From positions 62,001 through 126,000 of the forward strand of contig JAHDXS010000003.1 of assembly GCA_023384135.1 (NCBI GenBank): DNA of 64,000 nucleotides, written 5' to 3'. A program made the translations under genes and the position numbers. This DNA is from Alphaproteobacteria bacterium. Lineage in GTDB: Bacteria; Pseudomonadota; Alphaproteobacteria; Micavibrionales; Micavibrionaceae. This document shows positions 1-8,502 of the stretch, one piece after another. Position 1 is the first letter of the stretch; each line of letters opens with the position of its first letter. The notes below the pieces were generated by a model that saw only the letters and a program-made list of their open reading frames with translations, was not told the DNA's origin and did not search any database.

Positions 1-1005
1 CGCGGTACACTCGACGGCACGACGGCCAGCGGCCTTTACGAGGCCCGCCTCGGCGCGACCCATTTCGGCGGCGAGGAGCAGGGGAAGGAGGTCCACACCT
101 ACAGCCCGGCCTACACCGACGAAACCCTGCGCGAAATTCTGAAATATTCCTCGCACATCTATTTCAACTCAGTGGCGCAGCTGCAAAAATTCGCGCCCCT
201 CGTGCGCAGCGCGCGAAAGAACGCCGTGATCGGCCTGCGTGTGAATCCGCGCCTCTCGCTCGTGAAGAACAGCGCTTTGTATGACCCCTCCGCGCCCTGT
301 TCGCGCTTCGGCGTGCAGAAGGAGGAGTTGACGGACGAGGTTCTGGCGCAGATCGACCTGATCCACGTCCATAATCTCTGCGAAAATCTGGCGGAGGATT
401 CCGAAAAGCTGATCGAACACGTGCGCACCGAATTCGCCTTCGCCCTGCCGAAGATCAAACACCTCAATCTTGGCGGCGGGCATTTCTACACGCATAAAAA
501 TTACGACATCCTCCGCCTGATCGCCGCGCTCAAAAGATTGAAACAGGATTTCGCGGGCAGCATCACGCTCGAACCCGGCGCGGCGCATGTTCTGAACGGC
601 GGCTATCTCGTCGCCACGGTGCTGGATGTCATCCCCCACGCGCAGAAAATCGCGATCCTCGACGCCTCCGCCTCCACCCACATGCCCGACGTGCTGGAGG
701 TGCCCTACACCCCGGAAATTCTCGGCGCGGAGATCGTGGAGCAGGAGCGGGCAAGCGAGCCGAATACATACATTCTCGGCGGCAACACCTGCATGACCGG
801 GGACGTGATCGGCACGTATAAATTCGATGGCCCGCTGGAGATCGGGCAAAAACTGATCTTCACCGATATGATGCAATACAGCTTTGTGAAGAACACCACC
901 TTCAACGGCATCCCGCTGCCCGACCTCGCCCTGCTGCACGAGGACGGAAGCTATGAGATCATCAAACGCTTCGGCTACGAGGATTTCGCCGGACGGTTGG
1001 GTTAA
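1..1005 (+). CDS. nspC: Carboxynorspermidine decarboxylase, 5' end cut by window
   Basis: PLP-dependent enzyme of the alanine racemase/group IV decarboxylase fold that converts carboxy(nor)spermidine to (nor)spermidine. The frame is open from base 1 and reads LDGTTASGLYEARLG early, so the N-terminal part with the PLP lysine lies outside the window; 334 residues remain. Visible family signatures are the glycine-rich LGGGH (near base 465), the phosphate-binding LEPGAAH (near base 570) and the GNTCMTGDVIG block (near base 780), where the family has its catalytic cysteine and substrate-binding aspartate. The protein ends ...EDFAGRLG at a TAA. The next gene starts 5 bases later on the same strand but has very different base composition, so shared function is not implied. 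High confidence in family; partial gene. Confidence 0.9.
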   Translation, partial: RGTLDGTTASGLYEARLGATHFGGEEQGKEVHTYSPAYTDETLREILKYSSHIYFNSVAQLQKFAPLVRSARKNAVIGLRVNPRLSLVKNSALYDPSAPCSRFGVQKEELTDEVLAQIDLIHVHNLCENLAEDSEKLIEHVRTEFAFALPKIKHLNLGGGHFYTHKNYDILRLIAALKRLKQDFAGSITLEPGAAHVLNGGYLVATVLDVIPHAQKIAILDASASTHMPDVLEVPYTPEILGAEIVEQERASEPNTYILGGNTCMTGDVIGTYKFDGPLEIGQKLIFTDMMQYSFVKNTTFNGIPLPDLALLHEDGSYEIIKRFGYEDFAGRLG

Positions 1006-1010
1006 TTTGG

Positions 1011-1577
1011 ATGGCACAGCTGAACGAGGAGCATAGGGCATACGCTTGGAGGCTGTACACAGAAGTAAATGGGCTGGTTGAGCTATGGCATTACCACAGA
1101 GAACTCTCTGTAGAAATTAACGATGAAAGACACAAAATAATCACCGAGCTTGCTCCAAATTTTTACAAACGGATATTAGTGGAAACACTATCCCACGCGA
1201 TTGTTTTAGGTATAGCAAGGGCAACAGACAAAAGAGCAAAAAAGAAGAATGATACGATTTCAATTTACGGTCTTCCTAAAAAAATTCCTAAAAATCAAAA
1301 AGAGTCTTTTGAAAAACTAATAAATAAAAAAGAGGAATATTTCAAAAAAATAGAAAAATGGAGACATAACCACCTCGCCCATAACGGCAAAGATTTTGAT
1401 GCAGAAAAACTAAAGCTAATCAACGCTGACTTAAAAGAAGGGTTAGAGGCTGTTTCAGAAGTTATATGCGCGGCGCTGCCTATTTTTAGCTTAGGTCATC
1501 ACATCCCGAGCAATGATATATCCCTGCCGACCAAGGAAATTGGGTTACTTTTTGAGCGCTTAAAGGAAAATAAATAG
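1011..1577 (+). CDS. AbiU2-like HEPN domain protein
   Basis: A 188-residue, lysine-rich protein with no signal peptide or membrane segment. A helical region (LVELWHYHRELSVE, then ETLSHAIVLGIARATD) is followed by KWRHNHLAHNGKDF at residues 117-129. R118 and H124 fit the R-x4-6-H active-site motif of HEPN ribonucleases, and the layout resembles the AbiU2-like HEPN family. The gene is clearly AT-richer than nspC, 5 bases upstream, and than the genes beyond. No good Shine-Dalgarno precedes the ATG, so it may be translated by coupling to nspC. A solitary HEPN protein could be an RNase toxin, an abortive-infection protein or a nucleotidyltransferase partner; no MNT-type antitoxin is adjacent. Family placement is by motif only. 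Confidence 0.6.
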   Translation: MAQLNEEHRAYAWRLYTEVNGLVELWHYHRELSVEINDERHKIITELAPNFYKRILVETLSHAIVLGIARATDKRAKKKNDTISIYGLPKKIPKNQKESFEKLINKKEEYFKKIEKWRHNHLAHNGKDFDAEKLKLINADLKEGLEAVSEVICAALPIFSLGHHIPSNDISLPTKEIGLLFERLKENK

Positions 1578-1617
1578 AAAAATCTCTGTCTATCTCTGTA
1601 GTTCATAAGTGATCTGG

Positions 1618-1637
1618 ATTCCCGCATACGCGGGAAT
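1618..1637. repeat. Short palindromic intergenic repeat
   Basis: ATTCCCGC-ATAC-GCGGGAAT forms a perfect 8-bp stem with a 4-base loop, flanked by CTGG and GACAAGG. It lies between the HEPN gene and the convergent histidine phosphatase. A related hairpin (ATTCCGGC-CTCC-GCCGGAAT, also preceded by TGG) lies at 58381-58400, so this is a dispersed intergenic repeat of the TGGATTCCCGC...GCGGGAATGAC type. It may also help end convergent transcripts, though it has no U tract. Confidence 0.65.
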
Positions 1638-1657
1638 GACAAGGCGAAAGCCGCAGC

Positions 1658-2302
1658 CTAATTATTCATCACATTTTCCGGGTCCGGGTCCGGCGCGGGG
1701 GGCAGGCGGAAGACAGGCTCCGCCTCAAGGCGCGGCGAATCCCAGCTGCCCGTCAGCTTCGCATGATAGATATCGCAATTCTCCGGCCAGTCTTCGGCCT
1801 GTAGCCCGCAAACCTTATGAATCGCCATCCACACGCCGCCGTGCGAGACGATGAGGGGAATTTCCCCATCCACCGACTGCGCTTCGGAAAGTTCCCGCAA
1901 CCCTTCAAAAACCCGGCTGTGAAACTCCTGATAAGATTCGCCCCCCGGCGGGTCTTCGCCCGAGGCGAACAGCGCGCCCACGCGGTCCCACGAGATGCCC
2001 TCCCATTCGCCCAGCATCTGCTCGTCGAACGCGCCGCGTTCATGAATCTGAATCCCCGTCCGTCTTTGCACGGGCGCGGCGGATTCGAACGCCCGGTACA
2101 TGCGCGTATGATAAATGGCGGATATGCGCGGCTCGGCTTGCGCCAGAAAATCGGCGGCCAGTTCGGCTTGCCCGACGCCCGTTTCAGTCAGGCGCGAATC
2201 CGACCCGCTGCCGCTGGCCATCCGGCTGCGGTTCGCGGTCGATTCCGCATGACGCATGAAATAGAATTCCAGAAGGACGGGCGGCGTATTGAGCGAAACC
2301 AT
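1658..2302 (-). CDS. Histidine phosphatase family protein (phosphoglycerate mutase-like)
   Basis: Acid phosphatase/phosphoglycerate mutase fold, 214 residues from the chosen start. The FMRHAEST motif near residue 15 carries the phospho-accepting histidine and its arginine; LTETGVGQAELAADFL follows, a mid-domain EWEG stretch supplies the usual acidic residue, and VSHGGVWMAI holds the second catalytic histidine. The frame stays open further upstream, but the ATG at 2302 has GGAG ten bases before it and directly follows the stop of the Nudix gene (26-base gap), so the longer version is unlikely. It is the last gene of a four-gene minus-strand operon (GT2, methyltransferase, Nudix, phosphatase). 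Substrate unknown; family confident. Confidence 0.8.
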   Translation of the reverse strand: MVSLNTPPVLLEFYFMRHAESTANRSRMASGSGSDSRLTETGVGQAELAADFLAQAEPRISAIYHTRMYRAFESAAPVQRRTGIQIHERGAFDEQMLGEWEGISWDRVGALFASGEDPPGGESYQEFHSRVFEGLRELSEAQSVDGEIPLIVSHGGVWMAIHKVCGLQAEDWPENCDIYHAKLTGSWDSPRLEAEPVFRLPPAPDPDPENVMNN

Positions 2303-2328
2303 CTTTTGAACTCCGTCTGCTGCGCGGG

Positions 2329-2913
2329 TCAATGCCCCGTGTGAAACTCCGGCGCCTCGCCGCGTTCGTGATTGATGGTCTGCTGTGCGGCCTGAAGGAT
2401 GAAGGCCATATCCTCGGCGTGATCGCCGCCGTAACATTCCAGAAACACTTCGGGGCTGAGCAGGTGCCGCGCCACCACCTCGTTGGAAGGCGTAAAGCGG
2501 CCAAGCTCCTGCACCACGCCGGTCATCACGACCATATAAGTCGGATCGCCCGCTTCGGTTTTATACTGGTCGTTCTTGAGGACAAGGCACGGCGCGATAT
2601 GCCCGATCATTGCGCCGCTTTCCTCGAACAGCTCGCGCCGCGCGGTCTCGAAATTGGTTCGGTCGGAAAGCTCCTTGTGGCCGCCGGGAATGTCGATGCC
2701 CCGCTCTGCATGTTCGATCACGAGAACGCGCCCGTCCTGCATGAACGGCACAAGAAGGGTCGCCGTCACCTGCTCGTCGGAAATCGGGTACGACGCCGGA
2801 AGAAGCCGGAAGGGGGAGGCCTTCTTGCCCTCGCCCTCGCTCTCCGCGCCGCCTGCGGCGTGAAACGGCCCGTCGATCTTTCCGGGGGGTGTCTGGTCCT
2901 GCTTGCCGGGCAT
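2329..2913 (-). CDS. Nudix hydrolase
   Basis: A 194-residue protein with a disordered, Gly/Glu/Lys-rich N-terminus (residues 1-35) followed by a Nudix domain. The box starts at GGHKEL (77-82) and ends in RRELFEESGA (92-101), with the metal-binding EE at 97-98. Spacing before REL is one residue longer than canonical and the first glutamate position is an aspartate, so it belongs to a divergent subgroup. Nudix enzymes hydrolyse nucleoside diphosphates linked to another moiety; the substrate here cannot be read. Its ATG overlaps the stop of the upstream methyltransferase (TAATG), indicating translational coupling, and it shares a transcript with a glycosyltransferase, which may hint at a nucleotide-sugar role (inference). 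Confidence 0.82.
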   Translation of the reverse strand: MPGKQDQTPPGKIDGPFHAAGGAESEGEGKKASPFRLLPASYPISDEQVTATLLVPFMQDGRVLVIEHAERGIDIPGGHKELSDRTNFETARRELFEESGAMIGHIAPCLVLKNDQYKTEAGDPTYMVVMTGVVQELGRFTPSNEVVARHLLSPEVFLECYGGDHAEDMAFILQAAQQTINHERGEAPEFHTGH

Positions 2914-3638
2914 TATCCGGGCTCCGTTTCGAACTGCCGGTCGGCCTCTTGCGAGACAGAAGGCGCATGCCCCGCGCCCGCGCGCTTGACCATATACATA
3001 TTGAGCGTATAGGCCGTATTGCTGGCATCGTTCTTGATGGGCGGATTAAACGTCTGGGAGGGGTCCTCCGCGACAGGGTAAACAACAACATCGCCCGCCA
3101 TGCCGGTTTTCTCGAACATGCGGCGCAAAAGCGCCTCATCGTAAAGCATATGGTGGCGCATAAAGGGGTTCATATCGCGGCTTTCATAACCGCGCCCGAA
3201 AATCTGGGTCAGCATATGCGTGGTGTGATCGACAGAAAATGCCTCGCGCCCCTTGCGGTCCACGCCCTTGAGATAGGATTCGACGACCAGCGCCAGATCG
3301 GGCACGCATACACGCAGCTTCCCGCCCTCGGCGGTGACCCGCGCCCATTCGTTCATCACGTCCGGCGCCTCATCCAGCGTAAAATGCTCCAGAACGTGCG
3401 AAGCGCGAACTTCCTCGAACAGCCCTTCCCATTCTTCGGGCAAGTCGTCTATGGACATCACAAGGTCCGCCGCGCCCGGCTGGGCATCGATGTTCAGCCA
3501 AGGCTCGGGGAAATGGCGATCGGCCGGAACGCCGCAGGCCAGATTAAGCTTGGTATAGACCTTGCCGTTGACCTTGAGGCCGCCCTCGACGACCTCCCAC
3601 TCCGGATTTTGAAAATGTGTTTCCGTGCCTTCGCTCAT
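2913..3638 (-). CDS. Class I SAM-dependent methyltransferase
   Basis: A 241-residue protein with the layout of small class I methyltransferases: KLNLACG near the N-terminus for SAM binding, an acidic NIDAQPGAADLV strand, then the ASHVLEHF segment typical of methyltransferase type 11/predicted-SAM enzymes, and VCVPDL later. The ATG at 3638 follows AGGATCAGG; the longer frame would need a TTG at 3653 inside the stop of the upstream gene. It lies between a glycosyltransferase and a Nudix hydrolase with overlaps or gaps of only a few bases, so the cluster probably modifies a glycan or a nucleotide-linked sugar (inference). Specific acceptor unknown. Confidence 0.8.
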   Translation of the reverse strand: MSEGTETHFQNPEWEVVEGGLKVNGKVYTKLNLACGVPADRHFPEPWLNIDAQPGAADLVMSIDDLPEEWEGLFEEVRASHVLEHFTLDEAPDVMNEWARVTAEGGKLRVCVPDLALVVESYLKGVDRKGREAFSVDHTTHMLTQIFGRGYESRDMNPFMRHHMLYDEALLRRMFEKTGMAGDVVVYPVAEDPSQTFNPPIKNDASNTAYTLNMYMVKRAGAGHAPSVSQEADRQFETEPG

Positions 3639-3649
3639 GGTCCTGATCC

Positions 3650-4909
3650 TCAATGCATCGGAGGCTTTGGCCCATCTTCATCGTGATGAAGATGCTGGCC
3701 CTGATCGGGGTGTTCCCCGGTGCCCGTCGCGCCAAGGCCGTTCCCGCCCGGATGGGCGCGTTCCTCGGGGCTTTTCTGCCCGTCATAAAGGGCATCGCCG
3801 GGTGTGATGGCAGGATCGCGCTCGAGCGCAGGGCCGAGCGGTGTGCTGCCGTTCAAAAAGTCGTCAGTGATAAGGCCGCCAAAGGCTTGCTTGGTTGTTC
3901 CCGCCCGCACCCAATGCGCATTTGCGAGCTGGTTTTTGCGCTCGCTAGGCGAGAGCAGGGCATCGTCGACGCGCTTCAGGAATGCGGTCTCCAGTTCGCG
4001 CAGCAGGCGCAGCTTAAGCCGCTCGCCCTCGGGCATGTAAAGACTGGCATCCTCGAATTCGCGGCGGAAAAGGTTTTGCTGGATCTGCGCATGCTCGGGG
4101 TACAAAAGGTCCAGCCGCTTGATCTCCGCCCGGGTGCGCTCCAGAACCCTGAAATAATCCTCAACCGTAGTGGGCGGATGGAACAGGATCTTCGCATCCG
4201 GGACCTCGGCGATCGCGGATAGCCCGTGCTCGGCCACGATCACGCGCGAAAGATAGATATCGTCGATCAGCGGGCCTTTTTCCAGCCCCAGATGCTCGAC
4301 AAACCAAGGGTCGATCTTACGCACGCGCTCAACGCGCTCGGCCAGATCATGGCCCATCTCGTCAAAGTCGTGCGCGTCCCGCAGCATGAACGTCCGCCCG
4401 TGAAAGTAATTACGGGGCGCTTGATGCTTGCGGTAATTGTAATGGGAGAACAGCAGGTCCGGGAATGAACTGCTGTTGCCGTTATGCTTGTTGTCGTAAT
4501 GCGGCTCGACATGCGCATACGAAACCATGCAATCCGGATCGCTTGAGAGCTTGTGGTATAGGGCGGCAAGCGTGTTCCGGCCCATCAGGATGTCGGCGTC
4601 CGCAAAACAGATCGGTCCGTCCTTGAATCTGCGGTTGGCGACGATGGCCATCTGCGCGTTCATCTTGCCCGGGGCGGATTCAATAATTGCGAAATTGCCC
4701 ATGCGCGAACTGGGGCCGGTCATGTTGCGAAGGATGCTCTCGCTCTGATCCGTACAGCCATTGAGACAGTAAATCACTTCAACTTGAAGATATTTTGGCA
4801 AGTAATTGATGGCTTCAACAAGAGAAGCGTAAGATTCAGGAAGCGATTGTTCCTCGTTATGAACGGGAATTCCGATCGTAAGAGTCGAAAATTGCGAATC
4901 CTTGCCCAT
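3650..4909 (-). CDS. Family 2 glycosyltransferase
   Basis: A 419-residue GT-A fold enzyme. It opens with LTIGIPVHNEEQSL (residues 10-23), continues with the VEVIYCLNGCTD strand, and has the metal-binding DAD at 104-106 (CFADADILMG). A GPLIDDIYLSR segment near 240 is in the position of the acceptor-site acidic motif. After about residue 350 the chain becomes low-complexity and ends in a His/Asp/Gly-rich tail (...HLHHDEDGPKPPMH). No membrane segment is apparent, so it is probably a soluble or peripherally bound enzyme. It is the first gene of the operon; upstream on the minus strand is a TATAAT at 4963-4968 and a short palindrome (GCCCTTAGGGC) before the ATG. Sugar donor and acceptor unknown. 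Confidence 0.8.
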   Translation of the reverse strand: MGKDSQFSTLTIGIPVHNEEQSLPESYASLVEAINYLPKYLQVEVIYCLNGCTDQSESILRNMTGPSSRMGNFAIIESAPGKMNAQMAIVANRRFKDGPICFADADILMGRNTLAALYHKLSSDPDCMVSYAHVEPHYDNKHNGNSSSFPDLLFSHYNYRKHQAPRNYFHGRTFMLRDAHDFDEMGHDLAERVERVRKIDPWFVEHLGLEKGPLIDDIYLSRVIVAEHGLSAIAEVPDAKILFHPPTTVEDYFRVLERTRAEIKRLDLLYPEHAQIQQNLFRREFEDASLYMPEGERLKLRLLRELETAFLKRVDDALLSPSERKNQLANAHWVRAGTTKQAFGGLITDDFLNGSTPLGPALERDPAITPGDALYDGQKSPEERAHPGGNGLGATGTGEHPDQGQHLHHDEDGPKPPMH

Positions 4910-5019
4910 TAAAACACCCTGTAACGGCCCTTAGGGCTCTTATTTTATTGCTTTAAGCCAATATTATATACCGTTTTATACCAAAAACGCCAGAAAACAA
5001 TTCCGGGGGGGCAGGCTTG

Positions 5020-7251
5020 TTAACCTTTGTCGTTGACGATGAGCGGCTCGAAATAAGAGCGGCTTTTTGGAAGTTGAAGGTCCCTGAAGCTGTGTAGTGC
5101 TTGCCAGTCCGCAACCTGACCGCCCTTCATTCCGGTTTTTCTCGTATACTCTGAGTACTCAAGTGTCGCTGCGAAGACCGTTTTGCAGTAGTAGAGCTGC
5201 CAGGGCGACCACAAACGGTTATGAATGCCGTCGGCATGATCTTTCCAAACCTGCTTAAGTCGGGCGACCGGCCCTTGTACGGAAATTCTCTGGGTTTCTT
5301 CAAATTTTTTGTACGTTTCATCATACGCCTCCCTGACGCCAAGCGCATACTCAATATACTCTTTGGGGAAAGGATAGTAGGGGTTGGACACGTCAAGCCC
5401 GTCAGGGTGGAGTTGGTCCCACAAAAGTCTCCGGTCGAGATGCGCTACGGGGCTGGATTTGCCCCCCCACACCTCTTTTTTGTAGCCGTCTTTATACCCC
5501 TCCGTGAAAAGATGATTGAAATCCCGCCCCTCACTGTGATTTCTCTTGTGCTTGTTGTAGTTCTCGCGCTCGAAATAGGTAAGAAGCTCGCGATAGTAAA
5601 CACGCTCGGGGAGAGGAGAGAAGATCAGGCTGGCACGCTGACCCTCGGTATAAATAATTTTAAAACCTTCTTTGTAAGTTTTTTCAATTTTTTGGGGTGT
5701 ATTGGCCTTTGCAGAGGCAGAACTGGTCGAGGAAGCCTCGGCGATACCGGTCTGTTGCTCGATCTGGTTGGCCGCGAGGCGCAAGGCATCCGCAAGAATG
5801 CCTGCGGCCGGAGCAGGGAGCCCTTCCTCGGCAATCCGTCCGATAGAGTCGAGGGTCTCAAGCGCATGCATCGTTTGATCGCTTGGACCGCCTTCACCCT
5901 TTTGGGTTGTCTCAACGCCCTTAACCCCCTCGGGTTGATTGCCCGCACCGGGATCGGCCCCATCGGGAGCCGGGCCGGGCTTGGGGGGCAGGGGGACGTA
6001 AGTATTCCATGGCGCAAGGCGAATATAGCGTCCGTTCTCCCCGGACTCGAGCCGGTAGCGATGTTCGCGGGCCTTCATATTATGCTCTCGCAATTCCATC
6101 GCCCGACGCATGATCGAGGCCACCTCGTTTCTAAGTTCAGCAATCAGACGCGGCGGAACACCCTCTTCGCCCGGCGGGATTTCAAGCAAACTCGGGTCGT
6201 CCTCAGCAATCTCCTTCAAGTCGTCCCTTAATTTCTGATCTTTAGGTCCGGCCCCATAGCGAAGCCGCATAAGCTCAATCCATAGAGCCCGTTTGCCGAC
6301 AAGGCTCGCAAGAATGGGCACGGTGCCTCCAAGGCCCTCGACCATACTATAATCAGCTCTCCGGCCACTTCTGTCCATACGCGGTTCAAGCGCCTTGAGG
6401 ACATCGCGCTTTTCTTGAATCTGACTGTCGGCCCAGAACAGCTCAAGCGGAAAAATATCCGTGCTGCGCGACTGGTTATACATAACCGGCGCACCCTTTT
6501 CGTCAACGTACATTTTAGGGGCGGGCCGATTGGGGACGTTCGGAAATAAATAGTCGCCGTGCAGCGCCAAAGTGACCTTGCACAAGGTGCTGGCTATTTC
6601 CTCGTTTTTGCTTGGCAAATCAAAGCGAAGGCGCAAAAGCTCGTTCCAGACCGTCGTGAGCCCGTGCTCGCGCACAAGCTCGGCAATTGTGGGATGATCC
6701 GAGACGATATAAGCGTAATCAAGAGTCTCTTCCTCGGGCGTGAGAACGGGCTGGGCCAGTTCCTCTGCGATCTGCCGGCTGCTTTTGATGCCCGGACCGA
6801 TAAGCATTTTTGAGGGTTCGGGCGGTGCATCGCCGGGGCCAACCTTATCGGAAACAACGGCCTCAAGAGCCTTGACGATCCTTTTAAGGTCATGCTGCGC
6901 GTATTCCGGACGATCCTTCATCGCGTCAATCACATGCGCGATCGTCTCAAGAACAGCGGCCTCTCCGGCTTCGCGCGATGGGGCTGGTAAGCCATCCTCG
7001 GGTTCTAGGGATTTTTTGATGCGTGCAACGACTTGCTCGCGCGGCTCGGTGCCGGGTTCCAGCGCATGCTCCTGATCGGTTGACCAGCCCCAGACATCGT
7101 TGGTCCCACGAGGCGCTCTTTTAGGGCGGCTTACAACCCGGCGAAGCGTCTCAAGCGCAGCCAGAAGATCCGCGTCATCAGACGCAGAATCGCCTTCGCC
7201 CGATGGGCTGCCTCCGCCTTGCAGGTTCGCGCTTTCGTTAATTTCACTCAT
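5020..7251 (-). CDS. Large hypothetical protein with an internal duplicated motif
   Basis: A 743-residue soluble protein that I do not recognise. It has a Gly/Ser/Asp-rich start, an acidic, helical N-terminal half, a Pro/Gly linker (roughly residues 405-450) and a Tyr/Lys-rich C-terminal region with many aromatic residues. Two segments in the first half look like copies of one unit: VWNELLRLRFDLPSKNEEI around Trp202 and LWIELMRLRYGAGPKDQKL around Trp324. A second weaker echo is ALETL...GLPAPA, which occurs near the N-terminus and again near residue 470. There is no signal peptide, membrane segment or catalytic motif. It stands alone between the GT2 operon and the porin-like gene. Probably lineage-specific; function unknown. 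Confidence 0.7.
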   Translation of the reverse strand: MSEINESANLQGGGSPSGEGDSASDDADLLAALETLRRVVSRPKRAPRGTNDVWGWSTDQEHALEPGTEPREQVVARIKKSLEPEDGLPAPSREAGEAAVLETIAHVIDAMKDRPEYAQHDLKRIVKALEAVVSDKVGPGDAPPEPSKMLIGPGIKSSRQIAEELAQPVLTPEEETLDYAYIVSDHPTIAELVREHGLTTVWNELLRLRFDLPSKNEEIASTLCKVTLALHGDYLFPNVPNRPAPKMYVDEKGAPVMYNQSRSTDIFPLELFWADSQIQEKRDVLKALEPRMDRSGRRADYSMVEGLGGTVPILASLVGKRALWIELMRLRYGAGPKDQKLRDDLKEIAEDDPSLLEIPPGEEGVPPRLIAELRNEVASIMRRAMELREHNMKAREHRYRLESGENGRYIRLAPWNTYVPLPPKPGPAPDGADPGAGNQPEGVKGVETTQKGEGGPSDQTMHALETLDSIGRIAEEGLPAPAAGILADALRLAANQIEQQTGIAEASSTSSASAKANTPQKIEKTYKEGFKIIYTEGQRASLIFSPLPERVYYRELLTYFERENYNKHKRNHSEGRDFNHLFTEGYKDGYKKEVWGGKSSPVAHLDRRLLWDQLHPDGLDVSNPYYPFPKEYIEYALGVREAYDETYKKFEETQRISVQGPVARLKQVWKDHADGIHNRLWSPWQLYYCKTVFAATLEYSEYTRKTGMKGGQVADWQALHSFRDLQLPKSRSYFEPLIVNDKG

Positions 7252-7656
7252 TATCTCTAAGAAGATGAAAGGCAGGCTTCAAAAGCGAACCGCCGTAGCA
7301 TCTACTCCCCTGTCAGCACTGGTCGTTGCCAGCAATGTACTATTCTTATGAATCCCCAAGATAGTAAAGCCAGGCAGGCGGCGCAAGCATTTTGTGATTT
7401 TTTTGCAACGCAAGGCCGTTTATTGTTAACAAAAAGGGGCAGGGCATTGATAAAAAGAAAAAATAATTGTAATGACGATAGGTAAGCTGGTTGCGTTTGT
7501 ATGTACATTATCAAGTACACGCTGGGCGCATTAAGCAAATTTCTGCCTCATTCGCTTCGATTCTTCGCTAAGTCCCTTTCTGCGTTACACCCCGTCAAAA
7601 AATTTGCGTAATATATTGATTTTATTACAATTTAAAAACTGAAAGGTGCGATAATC
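7252..7656. other. Intergenic region, 405 bases
   Basis: Divergent gap between the 743-residue protein (minus) and the TorF-like gene (plus). It is AT-rich near 7400-7470 and 7590-7640, as expected for promoters. A 45-codon open frame starting at ATG 7349 has no ribosome binding site and no recognisable content. The plus-strand ribosome binding site GAAAGG at 7641-7646 belongs to the next gene. I see no RNA gene or repeat. Confidence 0.5.
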
Positions 7657-8387
7657 ATGAAAAAACAACGGCTATTTGTCTTGCCGCGCTTCTGGGTGTT
7701 GCCTCTACGGGCCCAGCCTTCGCGACAGACCCCTTGGAATCGGCGGGCATTACGCCGTCCGCCAACGTTGGCTTTGTATCCGAGTACTCCTTCCGCGGTC
7801 TTGCTCAATCGGACGAGCGTCCGGCGGTTCAGGGCGGCTTCGACCTCAGCCATACGTCGGGCTTTTATGCGGGCGTCTGGGGCTCGAACGTGGACTTCAA
7901 CGACGGCGATGAAGCCACTGTGGAGATTGACGTCTACGGCGGCTATGCCGGGGAGTTCAATAAGGTAACGTACGATCTGGGCGTCCTTTACTACATGTAC
8001 CCCGGAGCCGATAGCGATCTGGACTATGACTTCTGGGAGTTTGCAGTGTCTTTGGGATATGACTTCGAAGTCGTGGCCCTGTCCGCCTCTTATAATTACT
8101 CCCCCAATAACTTCGCCGACAGCGGTGACGCTCACTACTTTTCTGCGGCGTTCGAAGCGCCTGTCTTTAAGGGCCTGACCGTCAACGGTCACTTCGGTCA
8201 TCAGGAAATCGACGACGAGGATGCCTTCGGTGTAGACGACTACAACGACTGGTCCTTGGGCCTCGGCTACAATCTTTACGGGTTCGATTTGGCTCTTCAG
8301 TACGTCGATACCAATTTGGATGAAACGGACGAATGCGCGGATGGATGCGAGGAGCGCGTCATCTTCGGCGTGTCCAGAAGCTTCTAA
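7657..8387 (+). CDS. TorF-like outer-membrane protein, frameshifted at the start
   Basis: The body (about 217 residues from 7734) is a small beta-barrel of the TorF/Gcw_chp putative porin type: VGFVSEYSFRGLAQSD, alternating aromatic strands and a terminal VIFGVSRSF ending in Phe. A complete signal peptide (KKTTAICLAALLGVASTGPAFA) lies directly upstream in the same frame, but no start codon opens that frame. The only ATG with a good ribosome binding site (GAAAGG, ATG at 7657) is followed by six A residues and is one base out of register. Seven As, or a -1 slip on the A run, would give M-K-K-T-T-A... and an intact 243-residue precursor. So this is a sequencing/assembly indel, a phase-variable start or a recent null allele. 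A strong terminator follows. Confidence 0.72.
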
Positions 8388-8396
8388 ACGGAACAC

Positions 8397-8430
8397 AAGG
8401 GGCGGCGGGGAAATCCGCCGCTCCCCCTTT
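8397..8430 (+). terminator. Rho-independent terminator after the TorF-like gene
   Basis: GCGGCGG (8402-8408) pairs with CCGCCGC (8415-8421), extended outward by a G-U and two G-C pairs, followed by C and T residues. It lies 10 bases past the porin stop. Confidence 0.75.
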
Positions 8431-8502
8431 GATCTAAGGGCAGACATAAAATTTTATGACTACTTATTTTTTTGACACTTTCTTTCAGGATGAGGGATAG
8501 CC

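Noticed and set aside
1817-2344. Plus-strand open frame of 175 codons opposite the histidine phosphatase
   Set aside because: It is antisense to a gene with clear catalytic motifs, has Arg/Pro/His-rich composition and no domain.
4963-4968. Full promoter for the glycosyltransferase operon
   Set aside because: TATAAT is present on the minus strand, but no -35 box at acceptable spacing could be found.
7349-7486. 45-codon frame in the gap before the TorF-like gene
   Set aside because: No ribosome binding site and no recognisable content.
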